A stretch of DNA of 64,000 nt from Chelativorans xinjiangensis. Lineage in GTDB: Bacteria > Pseudomonadota > Alphaproteobacteria > Rhizobiales > Rhizobiaceae. The stretch spans positions 1 to 64,000 of the forward strand of contig NZ_WQNH01000006.1 in NCBI RefSeq assembly GCF_009812055.1, given 5' to 3'. The position numbers were made by a program, and so were the translations under genes. A model generated the notes under the pieces. That model was given only the letters and a program-made list of their open reading frames with translations. It did not search any database and was not told where the DNA came from. Shown here piece after piece: positions 42,916 through 51,664 of the stretch (position 1 is the stretch's first letter; every line of letters starts with the position of its first letter).

Positions 42916-44837
42916 GAGCGAATTCCTCCCTTGGTGTTCTCATGGTGGATCTTGCCCCGTAGGGCGAGCAGCAGGGCAAGGACCAGGCACAGCCCCGCCG
43001 CTATTTCGTGAAAGATGACACCGGCCGGCAGGAAACCGAGCGGAAGCGCGCAGAGGCCGAGCAGGACGACAAGCCCGCGCGACGGTCGGTTCAACAGTCC
43101 GCTCCAATGGCCGACAATCCCGGCGGTGACGGCAACGATACCGATGATGGCTAGCGCCATCATCACGACTATTGATGTCATATCCCCGTCCATCAGAAGT
43201 TCGGGTGTGGCCACGAAGAGGAAGGGGATGATGAAAGCAGCCCAGCCGATGCGCATCGAGGCGACCCCCGTCAACAGCGGGTCGTCTTTGGTGATCGTCG
43301 CGGCGGCGAAGGCGGCCAGTGCGACGGGCGGTGTGATCATCGACAGCATCCCGAAATAGAGAATGAACAGATGCGCGGCCATCGGCGTGATCCCGGCCTG
43401 GACGAGCGACGGCGCGACCAGCGCAGCCAGAAGCACGTAGACCCCTGAGGTCGGCATGCCCATGCCCAGGATGATGCAGATCACGGCGGAGACCAGCAGA
43501 AGCGGCCCTACGTTCGACCCCACGGCATCCACGAGCACCAGCGTCAGCGCGAAGCCAAGACCGGTGAGGTTGAGGATGCCGATCACGAAGCCCGCGGCCG
43601 CGACGATCAGGATCAGGTTGATCATCGCAAGGCCGGTGTCGACGAAGACTTGGCCAAGCGTTCGCAGGGTCAGCCGCTCACCGCGATAGCCGCGCAGGAA
43701 GCCCACGCCGACGATCGCGATCGAGGCGAGTAGCGCGGATTCCTCGGGGTCGAGCCGCCAAACGAACAACGCCAGCAGCAGCACGGCGAAGGGCAGGATG
43801 AAATGCCAGCCTTCGCGCAGCACCTGCCGGGTGGTCAGTCCGTCAGCGTCGGCCGACGAGATCTTGTCGCGCGCTGCGATCAGATCGACCTGCGCAAAAA
43901 CCGCGAGATAGTACAGCGCGGCTGGCAGAAGCGCCGCCCCGGCGACCGCCAAGTAGGGGATGTCGAGAAACTCCGCCATCAGGAAGGCGGCGGCCCCCAT
44001 GATCGGCGGCGTCAGCTGGCCGCCGGTGGAGGCCACGGCCTCGATCGCGCCGGCGTCACGTTTGGAATAGCCTCCGCGGTTCATCAGCGGGATGGTGACG
44101 ACGCCTGTGGTCACCACGTTGGAAACCGCCGAACCCGAGATCGACCCGAATAGTGCCGAGCCTACCACCGAGATCTTGGCGCTTCCGCCGCGCGTCCGGC
44201 CAGTGGCCGCCATTGCCAGATCGGTGAAGAAATTGCCGCCGCCCGCTGCGAAGAGCAACTGGCCGAAGAAGACGAAGAGCATCACGATGATCGTGCCGAC
44301 CGCCAGCGGGGTGGAGAACACCGCATTGGGGTCGAAGCCGGCATATTGGACCAACCGCTCGGGGCTCAGTTCCTTGCCGACCAGCCGTCCCGGCACCTTG
44401 TCGGCAATGAGCGCATAGACAAGAAAGATGCTGACGATCGAAAACAGCATGAGCCCCGCGCGGCGGCGCACGCCTTCCAGAACGGCGAGGGTGACGACCG
44501 TGCCAATCGCGGTGATCTGCCACGGACGATAGGCCTGCTCCTGCAGCAGCCAGGCGAAGTCCCAAGCCGTATACATCAGCGTGCCGAAGGCAATCGCCGC
44601 AATAGCACTGTCGATCCAGCCGACCCGCGTCTTCTCCTGCCCTTTGAACCCGAAGCGCAGATAGGCGACCGCCAGCGCAATGCCGAGCTGGAAGGCCATG
44701 TATTGCTGCGGCAGGATCGCCAGGCCGAGCCGTGTCGGGGCCTGGATGTTCCACAGGATACAGGCGACGATCATAATGCTCGCCAAGCCTGCGACAAGGG
44801 TTCGGGTAAAGGAAAAGGCTTGTCTGGTCAGGGTCAA
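42912..44837 (-). CDS. TRAP transporter fused permease (DctQM type)
   Basis: A 641-residue membrane protein with about 16 predicted segments. The N-terminal part corresponds to the small DctQ-like subunit and the rest to the large DctM-like subunit, a fusion typical of TAXI systems. DctM signatures include GGGNFFTDLAMAATGRTRGGSAKISVVGSALFGSISGSAVSNVVTTG and GMGMPTSGVYVLLAALVAP. Coupled by ATGA overlaps to both the amidohydrolase upstream and the TAXI gene downstream. Sodium-driven uptake is expected from the family. Confidence 0.92.
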   Translation of the reverse strand: MTLTRQAFSFTRTLVAGLASIMIVACILWNIQAPTRLGLAILPQQYMAFQLGIALAVAYLRFGFKGQEKTRVGWIDSAIAAIAFGTLMYTAWDFAWLLQEQAYRPWQITAIGTVVTLAVLEGVRRRAGLMLFSIVSIFLVYALIADKVPGRLVGKELSPERLVQYAGFDPNAVFSTPLAVGTIIVMLFVFFGQLLFAAGGGNFFTDLAMAATGRTRGGSAKISVVGSALFGSISGSAVSNVVTTGVVTIPLMNRGGYSKRDAGAIEAVASTGGQLTPPIMGAAAFLMAEFLDIPYLAVAGAALLPAALYYLAVFAQVDLIAARDKISSADADGLTTRQVLREGWHFILPFAVLLLALFVWRLDPEESALLASIAIVGVGFLRGYRGERLTLRTLGQVFVDTGLAMINLILIVAAAGFVIGILNLTGLGFALTLVLVDAVGSNVGPLLLVSAVICIILGMGMPTSGVYVLLAALVAPSLVQAGITPMAAHLFILYFGMLSMITPPVALAAFAAATITKDDPLLTGVASMRIGWAAFIIPFLFVATPELLMDGDMTSIVVMMALAIIGIVAVTAGIVGHWSGLLNRPSRGLVVLLGLCALPLGFLPAGVIFHEIAAGLCLVLALLLALRGKIHHENTKGGIRS

Positions 44838-45736
44838 GGCTGCGTCTCCTCGGGCCAGTAGAGCCGCATCGGGTTGGAGACGAGCAGGGCATGCTGCAGC
44901 TCTTCCATGGGGGCGATGCGTGGGATCATATCGGTTAGAAGCCCGTCATCCGGCATATGCGACACCATGTTTGGATGCGGCCAGTCAGTACCCCAAAGCA
45001 CACGGTCGGGGAATTGTGTCACCAACCGGTGCGCGAAGGGCACGACATCGTCATAGGGTGGGCCCGCAACGGATAGCCGCTCGGGGCAGGAGACCTTGAC
45101 CCATATCCGGGGATTGCGCTCCATGAGATCGACAAAGCGCGCGAATTCGGGACCGTCCACGCCCTTTGTGACATCGGGCCGCCCCATGTGATCGACCACG
45201 ATCCTGCCCAGCAACCGGTCCAGAAGTGGCGCGACCGATGTAAGGTCCTGCGCCTCGAAATAGACGACGACATGCCAGCCGAGGGGCTGAACCCTTTGCG
45301 CGATGCGCTCGAACACCTCGTGCGGCGTATCGTCAACCAGCCGCTTTACGAAATTGAACCGCACGCCGCGAACGCCGACTTCGTCCAGGTCTTGGAGTTC
45401 CGCGTCGGTGATATCCTCGCTGACAACGGCGACGCCCCGTGCCAACCCGCCCGAAGCTTCGAGCGCATCAATAAGAGCCGCATTGTCGCGGCCGTGGCAG
45501 GTGGCCTGGACAATCACGTTGCGCGCAAAGCCGAGATGATCGCGCAGCCAGAACAGCCGCTCCTTCGGAGCATCGACCGGCGTATATTTACGCTCAGAGG
45601 CGAAGGGAAATCGGGATGCCGGGCCGAAGACATGGCAATGGGAATCGACCGCACCTTCTGGCGGCCGGAAATCAGGACGTTTCGGCTCTGTGCAAAACGG
45701 CAGGTAGGTTGAGGTCCGCTTCACAGGGACAGTCAT
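44834..45736 (-). CDS. Amidohydrolase (PDC/sulfomuconolactone hydrolase-like lactonase)
   Basis: A 300-residue TIM-barrel hydrolase of the amidohydrolase-2 family. The metal-binding entry is VDSHCHVFGPASRFPF, followed by the typical KYTPVDAPKERLFWLRDHLGF, VVQATCHGRDNAALIDAL, VVDHMGRPD and the late Asp in LWGTDWPHPN. This is the pattern of 2-pyrone-4,6-dicarboxylate lactonase (LigI) and related lactonases. The start at 45736 is set by homology; longer in-frame starts exist in the AT-rich leader but lack support. First gene of the TRAP operon and divergent from a LysR gene. It should open an imported lactone. Confidence 0.88.
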   Translation of the reverse strand: MTVPVKRTSTYLPFCTEPKRPDFRPPEGAVDSHCHVFGPASRFPFASERKYTPVDAPKERLFWLRDHLGFARNVIVQATCHGRDNAALIDALEASGGLARGVAVVSEDITDAELQDLDEVGVRGVRFNFVKRLVDDTPHEVFERIAQRVQPLGWHVVVYFEAQDLTSVAPLLDRLLGRIVVDHMGRPDVTKGVDGPEFARFVDLMERNPRIWVKVSCPERLSVAGPPYDDVVPFAHRLVTQFPDRVLWGTDWPHPNMVSHMPDDGLLTDMIPRIAPMEELQHALLVSNPMRLYWPEETQP

Positions 45737-45866
45737 GCCGGCGCCCCGTTCAGGTGGTGTTTCATCGTAATTCCTCTTCGGCGCCGCCCATGAACGGCAG
45801 CGCGATTCCCCCACCCGTTTGGGCGCTTCTGGACCGTAGTTTTTGAAAAAACATTTGGCAAATTTT

Positions 45867-45884
45867 TGATATATCTTAATATCA
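45867..45884. promoter_or_regulatory. Candidate LysR binding site in the divergent amidohydrolase/LysR promoter
   Basis: TGATAT-N6-ATATCA is an 18-bp dyad in a markedly AT-rich stretch (45840-45912) between the amidohydrolase start and the LysR start, where LysR proteins normally bind. The symmetry is seen; function is inferred. Confidence 0.5.
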
Positions 45885-45912
45885 TCATCAGAAATGATAG
45901 TGGTATGCCCTG

Positions 45913-46824
45913 ATGCTGAAGACATTCGACATGAATCTGCTGGTGGTGTTCAACATGCTGATGGAGGAGCGCAGCGTGACGCGGACAGGGGAACGGCTAG
46001 GCCGAACCCAGTCGGCAATCTCCAATTCTCTCAAACGCTTGCGCGATGCGCTTGGCGACCCGCTCTTCGTGCGCGAGGCGTCGCGCCTGGTGCCGACCCC
46101 GCGGGCGGAGGCGCTGGCCCCCGACGTGGAACAGATCGTCAGGCAGACCGAACGCTGTCTGCGGCAGGACACGAAAATCGATCTGGCCACCAATGATGCG
46201 CATTTCGTGGTCGGTGCGCCCGACCGGCTCAGCCTACCTGTCTTTTTGCCGTTCATGCGCTACGTACACGCGGTCGCCCCGCACATGCGGCTTGATCTCA
46301 GGACCTCCGACCGCGATATCTCGATCCGGCTGCTGGCCAGCGGAGAAATCGACTTGGCCCTGGGCTGGTTCGATGACCTACCGCCGAGCATGCTGCGCTC
46401 GGTCGCCTTTTCCGAGGCGCTGGTCTGCCTGTGTCGCAAGGGGCATCCGATCCTGCGATCCGAAGGCGCGGCCGACATCCAGTCGCTTCTGGCCTACCCA
46501 CATCTCGTGGTTCGCTCGGGTGGGGGGCGCCACGCCGCCTTTGATGCGATCCTGTCGCGGATCGGCCATGCACGGCGCGTCCAGACCGCCTTGACCAATT
46601 TCACTCTGGTGCCGCATCTTCTACGCGACAGCGACCAGGTCGGCGTCTTCACCAAGCGCACCGCGGATTATTTTGCCGCAAACTACGATCTGGCCGTGAT
46701 GCCGATCCCGCTGGAAATCGCGCCGATCTCGCACGAGATCGTCTGGCACCGCCGCTTCACCAACGACCCGGCCCACCGCTGGCTGCGCGAACAGATCCAG
46801 AGGGCCTGCACGGCGGAAGGCTGA
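45913..46824 (+). CDS. LysR-type transcriptional regulator
   Basis: A 303-residue regulator with HTH LKTFDMNLLVVFNMLMEERSVTRTGERLGRTQSAISNSLKRLRDALGDPLFVREASRLVPTPRAE, the NodD/DntR-like subgroup pattern. The effector domain carries LDLRTSDRDISIRLLASGEIDLALGW. Members of this subgroup often control aromatic degradation. It is transcribed away from the amidohydrolase-TRAP operon, its probable target, with a dyad at 45867-45884 between them. Confidence 0.9.
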   Translation: MLKTFDMNLLVVFNMLMEERSVTRTGERLGRTQSAISNSLKRLRDALGDPLFVREASRLVPTPRAEALAPDVEQIVRQTERCLRQDTKIDLATNDAHFVVGAPDRLSLPVFLPFMRYVHAVAPHMRLDLRTSDRDISIRLLASGEIDLALGWFDDLPPSMLRSVAFSEALVCLCRKGHPILRSEGAADIQSLLAYPHLVVRSGGGRHAAFDAILSRIGHARRVQTALTNFTLVPHLLRDSDQVGVFTKRTADYFAANYDLAVMPIPLEIAPISHEIVWHRRFTNDPAHRWLREQIQRACTAEG

Positions 46825-46964
46825 CTGATCGCCGGGCACGGACAGTATGAGGATGCGGGTGGAGTGAAACGTCATCCATCACTCTGGTGATGGGTCGCGG
46901 TAGCGACGGTCTTTGCATACGATTTCGGACAGCTCTTGTTCCGACACCACCTCGGGAGGGGCGG
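46825..46964. other. Gap with no recognisable gene
   Basis: About 140 bp between the LysR stop and the minus-strand remnant. No convincing coding frame, hairpin with U tract, or promoter was seen. Confidence 0.4.
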
Positions 46965-47183
46965 TTAAGCAGCGCCATCAAAGACCTTTTCGCCTGCGGA
47001 AATGACATGCACTCCGTTCTCGGCAGTGAATATCCTGGCGCGGATGCCCAACTCGGCCAGGGTATGACCTTCGGGTAGGTCGTAGCCAACACGCTCTCGG
47101 AGACAGACTGACCCCGAGGATTTCTCCCCGGGGTCCTTAACAACTGCGTGAACAGCACGGCGCGACCAGGTTGAATGATAGAC
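46965..47183 (-). pseudogene. Coding-like remnant of an unrecognised protein 3' to the esterase pair
   Basis: An open minus-strand frame of about 72 codons without a start, ending in TAA at 46965. The last 45 residues look like real protein (ERVGYDLPEGHTLAELGIRA, then FTAENGVHVISAGEKVFDGAA). It begins right after the TAG of the esterase at 47184, in the same frame, so it could be read only by stop-codon readthrough. More likely it is the tail of a gene truncated when the esterase pair arrived. A GACCCCG/CGGGGTC hairpin (47110-47135) lies inside. Confidence 0.4.
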
Positions 47184-48869
47184 CTAGCGGTCGAGGTCGG
47201 CCTCCGACAGCTCTTCGGCGGCCATCACAGCCGCACGGTTGAGCGCATCGCGCGTCGGATAGGGCGTTTCCTGAGAGGGATAGGCATAACCCTGGTGGAA
47301 GCGCATGAAGTCCCCTCCGCTAACCTGCGGCCAGTAAGGGAGATCACCACCATTCGGGTCCCCCATCTTCACGAAGTTCGCGACATAGGTGCTGATGACA
47401 TCCGCCATGCGATAATCAGCCTCGGTCCACGGCCGGTCGCCACGCCCCTCGCGGATCGAGTCGAAAAAGTACCAGAGGTCCGAGGAGTGATAGGCGCCAT
47501 AGAATTCCGAGTTCCGTCCCGGCGGAAAGTGGTTGAAGTAGTAGACATAGACGTTGCTGTCCGGGTTGTATTTCTTGGTGACCTCTGCAGAAACAAGCTG
47601 GTTCTGGAATCGCAGGTCGGCCTCGGCCCGGAGCGCGGTGCGGTAGGCGTCGGTGGGATCCGAGTATTTGTAGACGTTCTTCCAGTCCTCGCTGTAGCCC
47701 TTGGCCTGCATCTCCTTGGCGAAGTCCCCGTCGGTCATGGTTCCATCGGGATCTCCTGCCGTCGAGGTACGCTCGTCCGAGACCGAACCGACTAGGATAT
47801 CCTTCCCGTTCAGCGAGTTCCTTCTGAACAAGTTCACCGACTCGTCGGTAAAGACCACTCCGTCGATGGTCTTCGAAGGTCGCGCGATACCGCCGCCGAC
47901 CAGCGCGGTATAGAGGTTCTCATCGCTGTCGGGCGCGGTGCCGGTCGCGAAGTCCTCGGCGGGAATCGCCCGAAGGTCGGCCAGCGTCATCGGCCGGCCG
48001 AACACTTTTTCAAGGCTGGCCGACACCGTCTCCAGCCTTCTTTCGATCGACCAGTAGGGCGCGGGGAGAAGGCCGCTACTGTTGCTCTGAATGATCGCAC
48101 GGTCGAACAGGTCTGCGGCCAGCGGAGATTTCAACAGACCTACAGTATTGCCCGCCCCTGCGGACTGCCCGCCAACCGTTACACGGGTCGGGTCTCCCCC
48201 AAAGCCGGTGATGTTGTCCTGCACCCACTCGAGCGCCTTGATGAGGTCGAGCATCGCCCAGTTGCCGTTCGCTCCCATGGGATCTTCCTGGCCGAGCTCA
48301 TCCATTGCCAAGAATCCGAAGATGCCGAGACGGTACTGCACCGAGATGACGATGATCCCCTTCTCGGCCAGTTTCGTCGCCCAGAACTCCATCTCCGAGC
48401 CATAGCCGTGATCGTTGCCGCCACCATGAATCCAGACATAGACTGGCAGGTTGTCGTCGGTGTCTCGTGCCGGCGTGAAGAGATTGAGGTACAGGCCGTC
48501 CTCGCTGACATCCGGATTGAATTCCGGATCATAGTAGAACTCGTCGTACCAGAAGCTCCCCTCTTCGAAGAGATTGGGCTTTTGCATCGACTGGTTCGGC
48601 CAGGTGTCCGCTGTCTTCACACCTTCCCACGGTTCGACCGGTTGCGGTGCCCGGAAGCGGTTCTGTCCGGCAGTGGTGGCGGCATAAGGGATTCCCTTGA
48701 AGACTTGGACACCCTCGGTGTCCGTTGGAACCCCCTGCACCCTACCGCCTTCGATCTCAACCACATCGATCGGCGCTGCCAGTGCCGAACTCGCCCCCAG
48801 TATCGTGCAGGCCGTTAGTAGGCTGATCAACCTTCGACTTACATGATCGCCCTTCATATGCGTTCTCAT
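47184..48869 (-). CDS. Exported type B carboxylesterase
   Basis: A 561-residue esterase with a Sec leader (RRLISLLTACTILGASSALAA). The start at 48869 follows CGAGGAGA; ATG 48857 is an alternative. Active-site blocks: Ser in VGGQSAGAGNT, Glu in GSVSDERTS, His in YGAYHSSDLWYFF; oxyanion loop VWIHGGGNDHG. It is very similar to the esterase at 10720-12399 across the whole length (VDVVEI.GG.V.GV.TD..GVQ.FKGIPFAA pattern), so the two clusters share a duplicated esterase. It is last in the rubredoxin-reductase-cupin-SBP-esterase run. Confidence 0.92.
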   Translation of the reverse strand: MRTHMKGDHVSRRLISLLTACTILGASSALAAPIDVVEIEGGRVQGVPTDTEGVQVFKGIPYAATTAGQNRFRAPQPVEPWEGVKTADTWPNQSMQKPNLFEEGSFWYDEFYYDPEFNPDVSEDGLYLNLFTPARDTDDNLPVYVWIHGGGNDHGYGSEMEFWATKLAEKGIIVISVQYRLGIFGFLAMDELGQEDPMGANGNWAMLDLIKALEWVQDNITGFGGDPTRVTVGGQSAGAGNTVGLLKSPLAADLFDRAIIQSNSSGLLPAPYWSIERRLETVSASLEKVFGRPMTLADLRAIPAEDFATGTAPDSDENLYTALVGGGIARPSKTIDGVVFTDESVNLFRRNSLNGKDILVGSVSDERTSTAGDPDGTMTDGDFAKEMQAKGYSEDWKNVYKYSDPTDAYRTALRAEADLRFQNQLVSAEVTKKYNPDSNVYVYYFNHFPPGRNSEFYGAYHSSDLWYFFDSIREGRGDRPWTEADYRMADVISTYVANFVKMGDPNGGDLPYWPQVSGGDFMRFHQGYAYPSQETPYPTRDALNRAAVMAAEELSEADLDR

Positions 48870-48885
48870 TGCAGTCTCCTCGAAG

Positions 48886-48948
48886 CGCCCCCGTCTCGGG
48901 GCGTATCGCCGGACCTCCTCCGGCGGGATGGGCGGTCTGGAGCCGCCC
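48886..48948. other. Three consecutive stem-loops between two esterase genes
   Basis: CGCCCC/GGGGCG (48886-48903), GCCGGA/TCCGGC (48908-48924) and GGGCGG/CCGCCC (48930-48948) are perfect 6-bp stems lined up in the 244-bp gap. None is followed by a U tract. They parallel the stem-loops found in the gaps of the other esterase operon. Confidence 0.6.
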
Positions 48949-49113
48949 CTCTGGGCCCCTTCTTGCAGCCTCGCGCAGGAGGAGCCTTCGTTCCGGCGAG
49001 AACCGCTGGGAATCCTTTCGCTCATCGCTCATTTCGGTATGTCGGCCCCGGCAGGCACTGCCGACCGCAAGAGCACATTCACGGCCGCGGGAGAGATCCC
49101 CCGCAGCCGCCGC

Positions 49114-50793
49114 TCAGTTGGCGATGTCCTCTTCGGTCAGGCCATTGGCCTCCATGATGATGCGGCGGTTATATCGGTCGCGAGAGGGGTAAGGCGTCTC
49201 GTTTACGAGATAGGCATAACCCTGGTGGAACCGCATGAACTGGCCGCCGGACTCAGGCGTTGTCTGCCCCCATTCCGGAAGCCGCTCGCCGTTGGGATTG
49301 CCCGTCTTGATGAAGTTGGCGAGATAGTTGGTGGCCAGGTCGCGCATCCGGTAGTCGGGATCAGTCCACTTCCGCTGGCCCTCCTCATCGCGCAGCGACG
49401 CGTTGAAGTAGTAGAGGTCCGCGGCATGGTAGGCGCCGTGGAAGCCTTCATTGCGGCCCGGAGGGGCGTGGTCCCAGTAGAAGGTCCAGACATCGAGATC
49501 CTGATTGTGCGCCTTGGCGTATTCGGACGAAATCTTGATGCTGGCGAAGATCTTGTCCGCCGTTGAGCGCCGGCTCAGCCGATAGGCGTCAAGATCGGTG
49601 TCGGGCCGATAGTGCTTGGCATACTCGTCGTCATAATGACCGTATTTGCCGTAGCTGCGGGGCGCCCTCATCGTCCTGTCGAACTCCTCGGGCGTCAGGG
49701 TTCCCTCCGGATCGCCGCCGAGACCGGTATATTCGTCGGCGGTACTGCCGATCATGATATCGAGACCCTGAAGCGCACCGGGGCGCATCAGGTCGTAAGA
49801 CTCTTCGGTGATGACGATGCCGTCGATATTGTAGAACTGCGACCGCGCGGTCGCATCGTTCATGACGCGCGCAAGCGACTGCTGCCCGCCCTTCCAGGGC
49901 TCCAGATATTCCTCGGCGGTGATCGCGCGCAGCTCTGCGAGCGTCACGCCACGCCCGAAAATCTTGTCGACTGCTTCCTTATTTTGCTTCAGCTTCTCTT
50001 CCGCGCGGACATACTTGCCCGGCAGAAAACCGGTGAATCCGCTGGAGATGAAGGCACGGTCGAAATATTCGCGCGCCCGGGGCGTGCGCAGCAAGGCTGT
50101 GACGTTCTCGGCACCGGCCGACTGGCCGCCGATCGTCACGGTCTCCGGATCGCCGCCGAACCCGGCGATATTGTCATCGATCCACTCGAGCGCCTTGACC
50201 AGGTCGAGCAGGCCGTAATTGCCGGCGACGCCCTCGGGATTTTCCTCGGCCATTTCCGGAAGCGCCATGAACCCGAACGCACCGAGACGGTACTGCACCG
50301 AAACGACGACAATGCCCTTGGCCGCCAATTCGGCGGCATAGATGTCGCGTTCGGAGTTTGCGCCGGTGCGATTGGCACCGCCGTGAATGAGCATATAGAC
50401 GGGTAGCTTGGCGTTGGCCGATTGAGCCGGCGTGAACACGTTCAGATTGAGACCGTTTTCGCTGACCGGCGGCTCATCCGGATCGCCGTCGGTATCCTGC
50501 AAGGCGCGGTCGCCCCATTTGTCGGCAACCATCACCCCTTTCCAGGGCTCCACAGGCATTGGCGGCTTCCAGCGGTTCTCGTCGCCGACCAGGGCAGCAA
50601 AGGGAATGCCCTTGAAGACCTGCACATTCTGTGTGTCGCTCGGCACGCCTTTGACGAGCCCGCCTTCCACCTTCACCACGTCCACTGGATTATTCCCCGC
50701 ACCGGCAGCGGATTGTGCCAAGGATGCAAGCGGGGTGTTCGCCAGACCGTACAGGCTAAGGAACAGCAGTGCGCCGCGCAGAGCTTTGATCAT
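49114..50793 (-). CDS. Exported type B carboxylesterase
   Basis: A 559-residue esterase with a Sec leader (IKALRGALLFLSLYGLANTPLASLAQ). The start at 50793 follows GGAGGGTGG. Active-site blocks: Ser in IGGQSAGAENV, Glu in GSTADEYTG, His in HGAYHAADLYYFN; oxyanion loop MLIHGGANRTGAN. It belongs to the same subgroup as the esterases at 10720-12399 and 47184-48869 but with ADEYT and HAADLYYF variants, so its specificity may differ. A hairpin overlaps the stop of the preceding gene. Confidence 0.92.
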   Translation of the reverse strand: MIKALRGALLFLSLYGLANTPLASLAQSAAGAGNNPVDVVKVEGGLVKGVPSDTQNVQVFKGIPFAALVGDENRWKPPMPVEPWKGVMVADKWGDRALQDTDGDPDEPPVSENGLNLNVFTPAQSANAKLPVYMLIHGGANRTGANSERDIYAAELAAKGIVVVSVQYRLGAFGFMALPEMAEENPEGVAGNYGLLDLVKALEWIDDNIAGFGGDPETVTIGGQSAGAENVTALLRTPRAREYFDRAFISSGFTGFLPGKYVRAEEKLKQNKEAVDKIFGRGVTLAELRAITAEEYLEPWKGGQQSLARVMNDATARSQFYNIDGIVITEESYDLMRPGALQGLDIMIGSTADEYTGLGGDPEGTLTPEEFDRTMRAPRSYGKYGHYDDEYAKHYRPDTDLDAYRLSRRSTADKIFASIKISSEYAKAHNQDLDVWTFYWDHAPPGRNEGFHGAYHAADLYYFNASLRDEEGQRKWTDPDYRMRDLATNYLANFIKTGNPNGERLPEWGQTTPESGGQFMRFHQGYAYLVNETPYPSRDRYNRRIIMEANGLTEEDIAN

Positions 50794-50895
50794 CTTCCAC
50801 CCTCCTCCAATCTACCGCGGACAGTCCCCTGCCCGCTCCTCCAAAAACTCTGGGCCGCTCTGGCCGCGCCGGAGCCAAGCCCTCCCTGCCGGGCC

Positions 50896-51639
50896 TCAGG
50901 CCGGCGGCACGACCACGTCAGCGTGACCGTTGCGGACCAGCGTGTCCTTGACAAAGCCGGAGGCTTTCATTTCCTTCACGAAGGAATGCACGTATTGGGC
51001 GGCGATCTGCCTTTTCACCCTCACGCCCATCGCCTGCGGGATCGTCATGAAAGCTTCCGACATCACCTGAAAATCCGAGTGGGAGTCGGCCACCTTCTGC
51101 ATGGCCTGCCGGACACCCGCGAGCCCATCGATCTCCCCGCCCTCAAACGCCGCGATTGCTTCGCCCAGGCTCAGAAAGCGGATGAGCTGGCCGCCCTTGC
51201 CTGTCCGCGATAGGTGCAGCTCGTAGGCGCTGCCTCTGACGGCGCCGATCTTTACCTGCAGGCGGTCGACATCGCCTGGCGTTTTGGCCGGCGAATCCTT
51301 GCGGACGAGAAAGGCCCCTTCGATAAGGACGTAGGGATCGCTGAAGGCGATTGTCTCTGCCCTCTTGGGATCGATCGCCAGGAAGCAGATATCCCATTCA
51401 TCGAGGCCGACACTTTCCGACACCGCCGCCGCCTTGTCGTAGTGCCGGAAATGAACCGGAATTTCGAGGCGTCGGCCCAGCTCGCGCGCCAGCTCGACGG
51501 TAATGCCGCTGGGATTGTCGTCGGTCTCTCCGCGACGGACGAGGACGACGTTGCCGTGATTGAGCGCACAGCGCAGGGTACCGGACGGCGCAAGGTCCCG
51601 GCGCACTTCTTCCAGATCGGACTCCTGATCAGGCGTCAT
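50896..51639 (-). CDS. Solute-binding-protein-fold protein (family 3) without a signal peptide
   Basis: A 247-residue protein with the amino-acid-binding SBP family 3 fold: GTLRCALNHGNVVLVRR, SGITVELARELGRRLEIPVHFRHYDKAAA, DICFLAIDPKRAETIAFSDPYVLIEGAFLVRKDSP and MGVRVKRQIAAQYVHSFVKEM. No leader or lipobox precedes the fold; the N-terminus is charged (MTPDQESDLEEVRRDLAPS). A cytoplasmic ligand sensor or an enzyme with a binding-protein fold is therefore likely, not a transporter receptor; no permease gene is close. Cotranscribed with the cupin gene (25-bp gap). Confidence 0.8.
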   Translation of the reverse strand: MTPDQESDLEEVRRDLAPSGTLRCALNHGNVVLVRRGETDDNPSGITVELARELGRRLEIPVHFRHYDKAAAVSESVGLDEWDICFLAIDPKRAETIAFSDPYVLIEGAFLVRKDSPAKTPGDVDRLQVKIGAVRGSAYELHLSRTGKGGQLIRFLSLGEAIAAFEGGEIDGLAGVRQAMQKVADSHSDFQVMSEAFMTIPQAMGVRVKRQIAAQYVHSFVKEMKASGFVKDTLVRNGHADVVVPPA

Positions 51640-51664
51640 TTACAGGCCCTCCCGAAAGCCGAGA

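Noticed and set aside
47110-47135. GACCCCG/CGGGGTC hairpin as terminator of the esterase operon
   Set aside because: No U tract on either strand and it lies inside a coding-like frame; support is too weak to call it a terminator.
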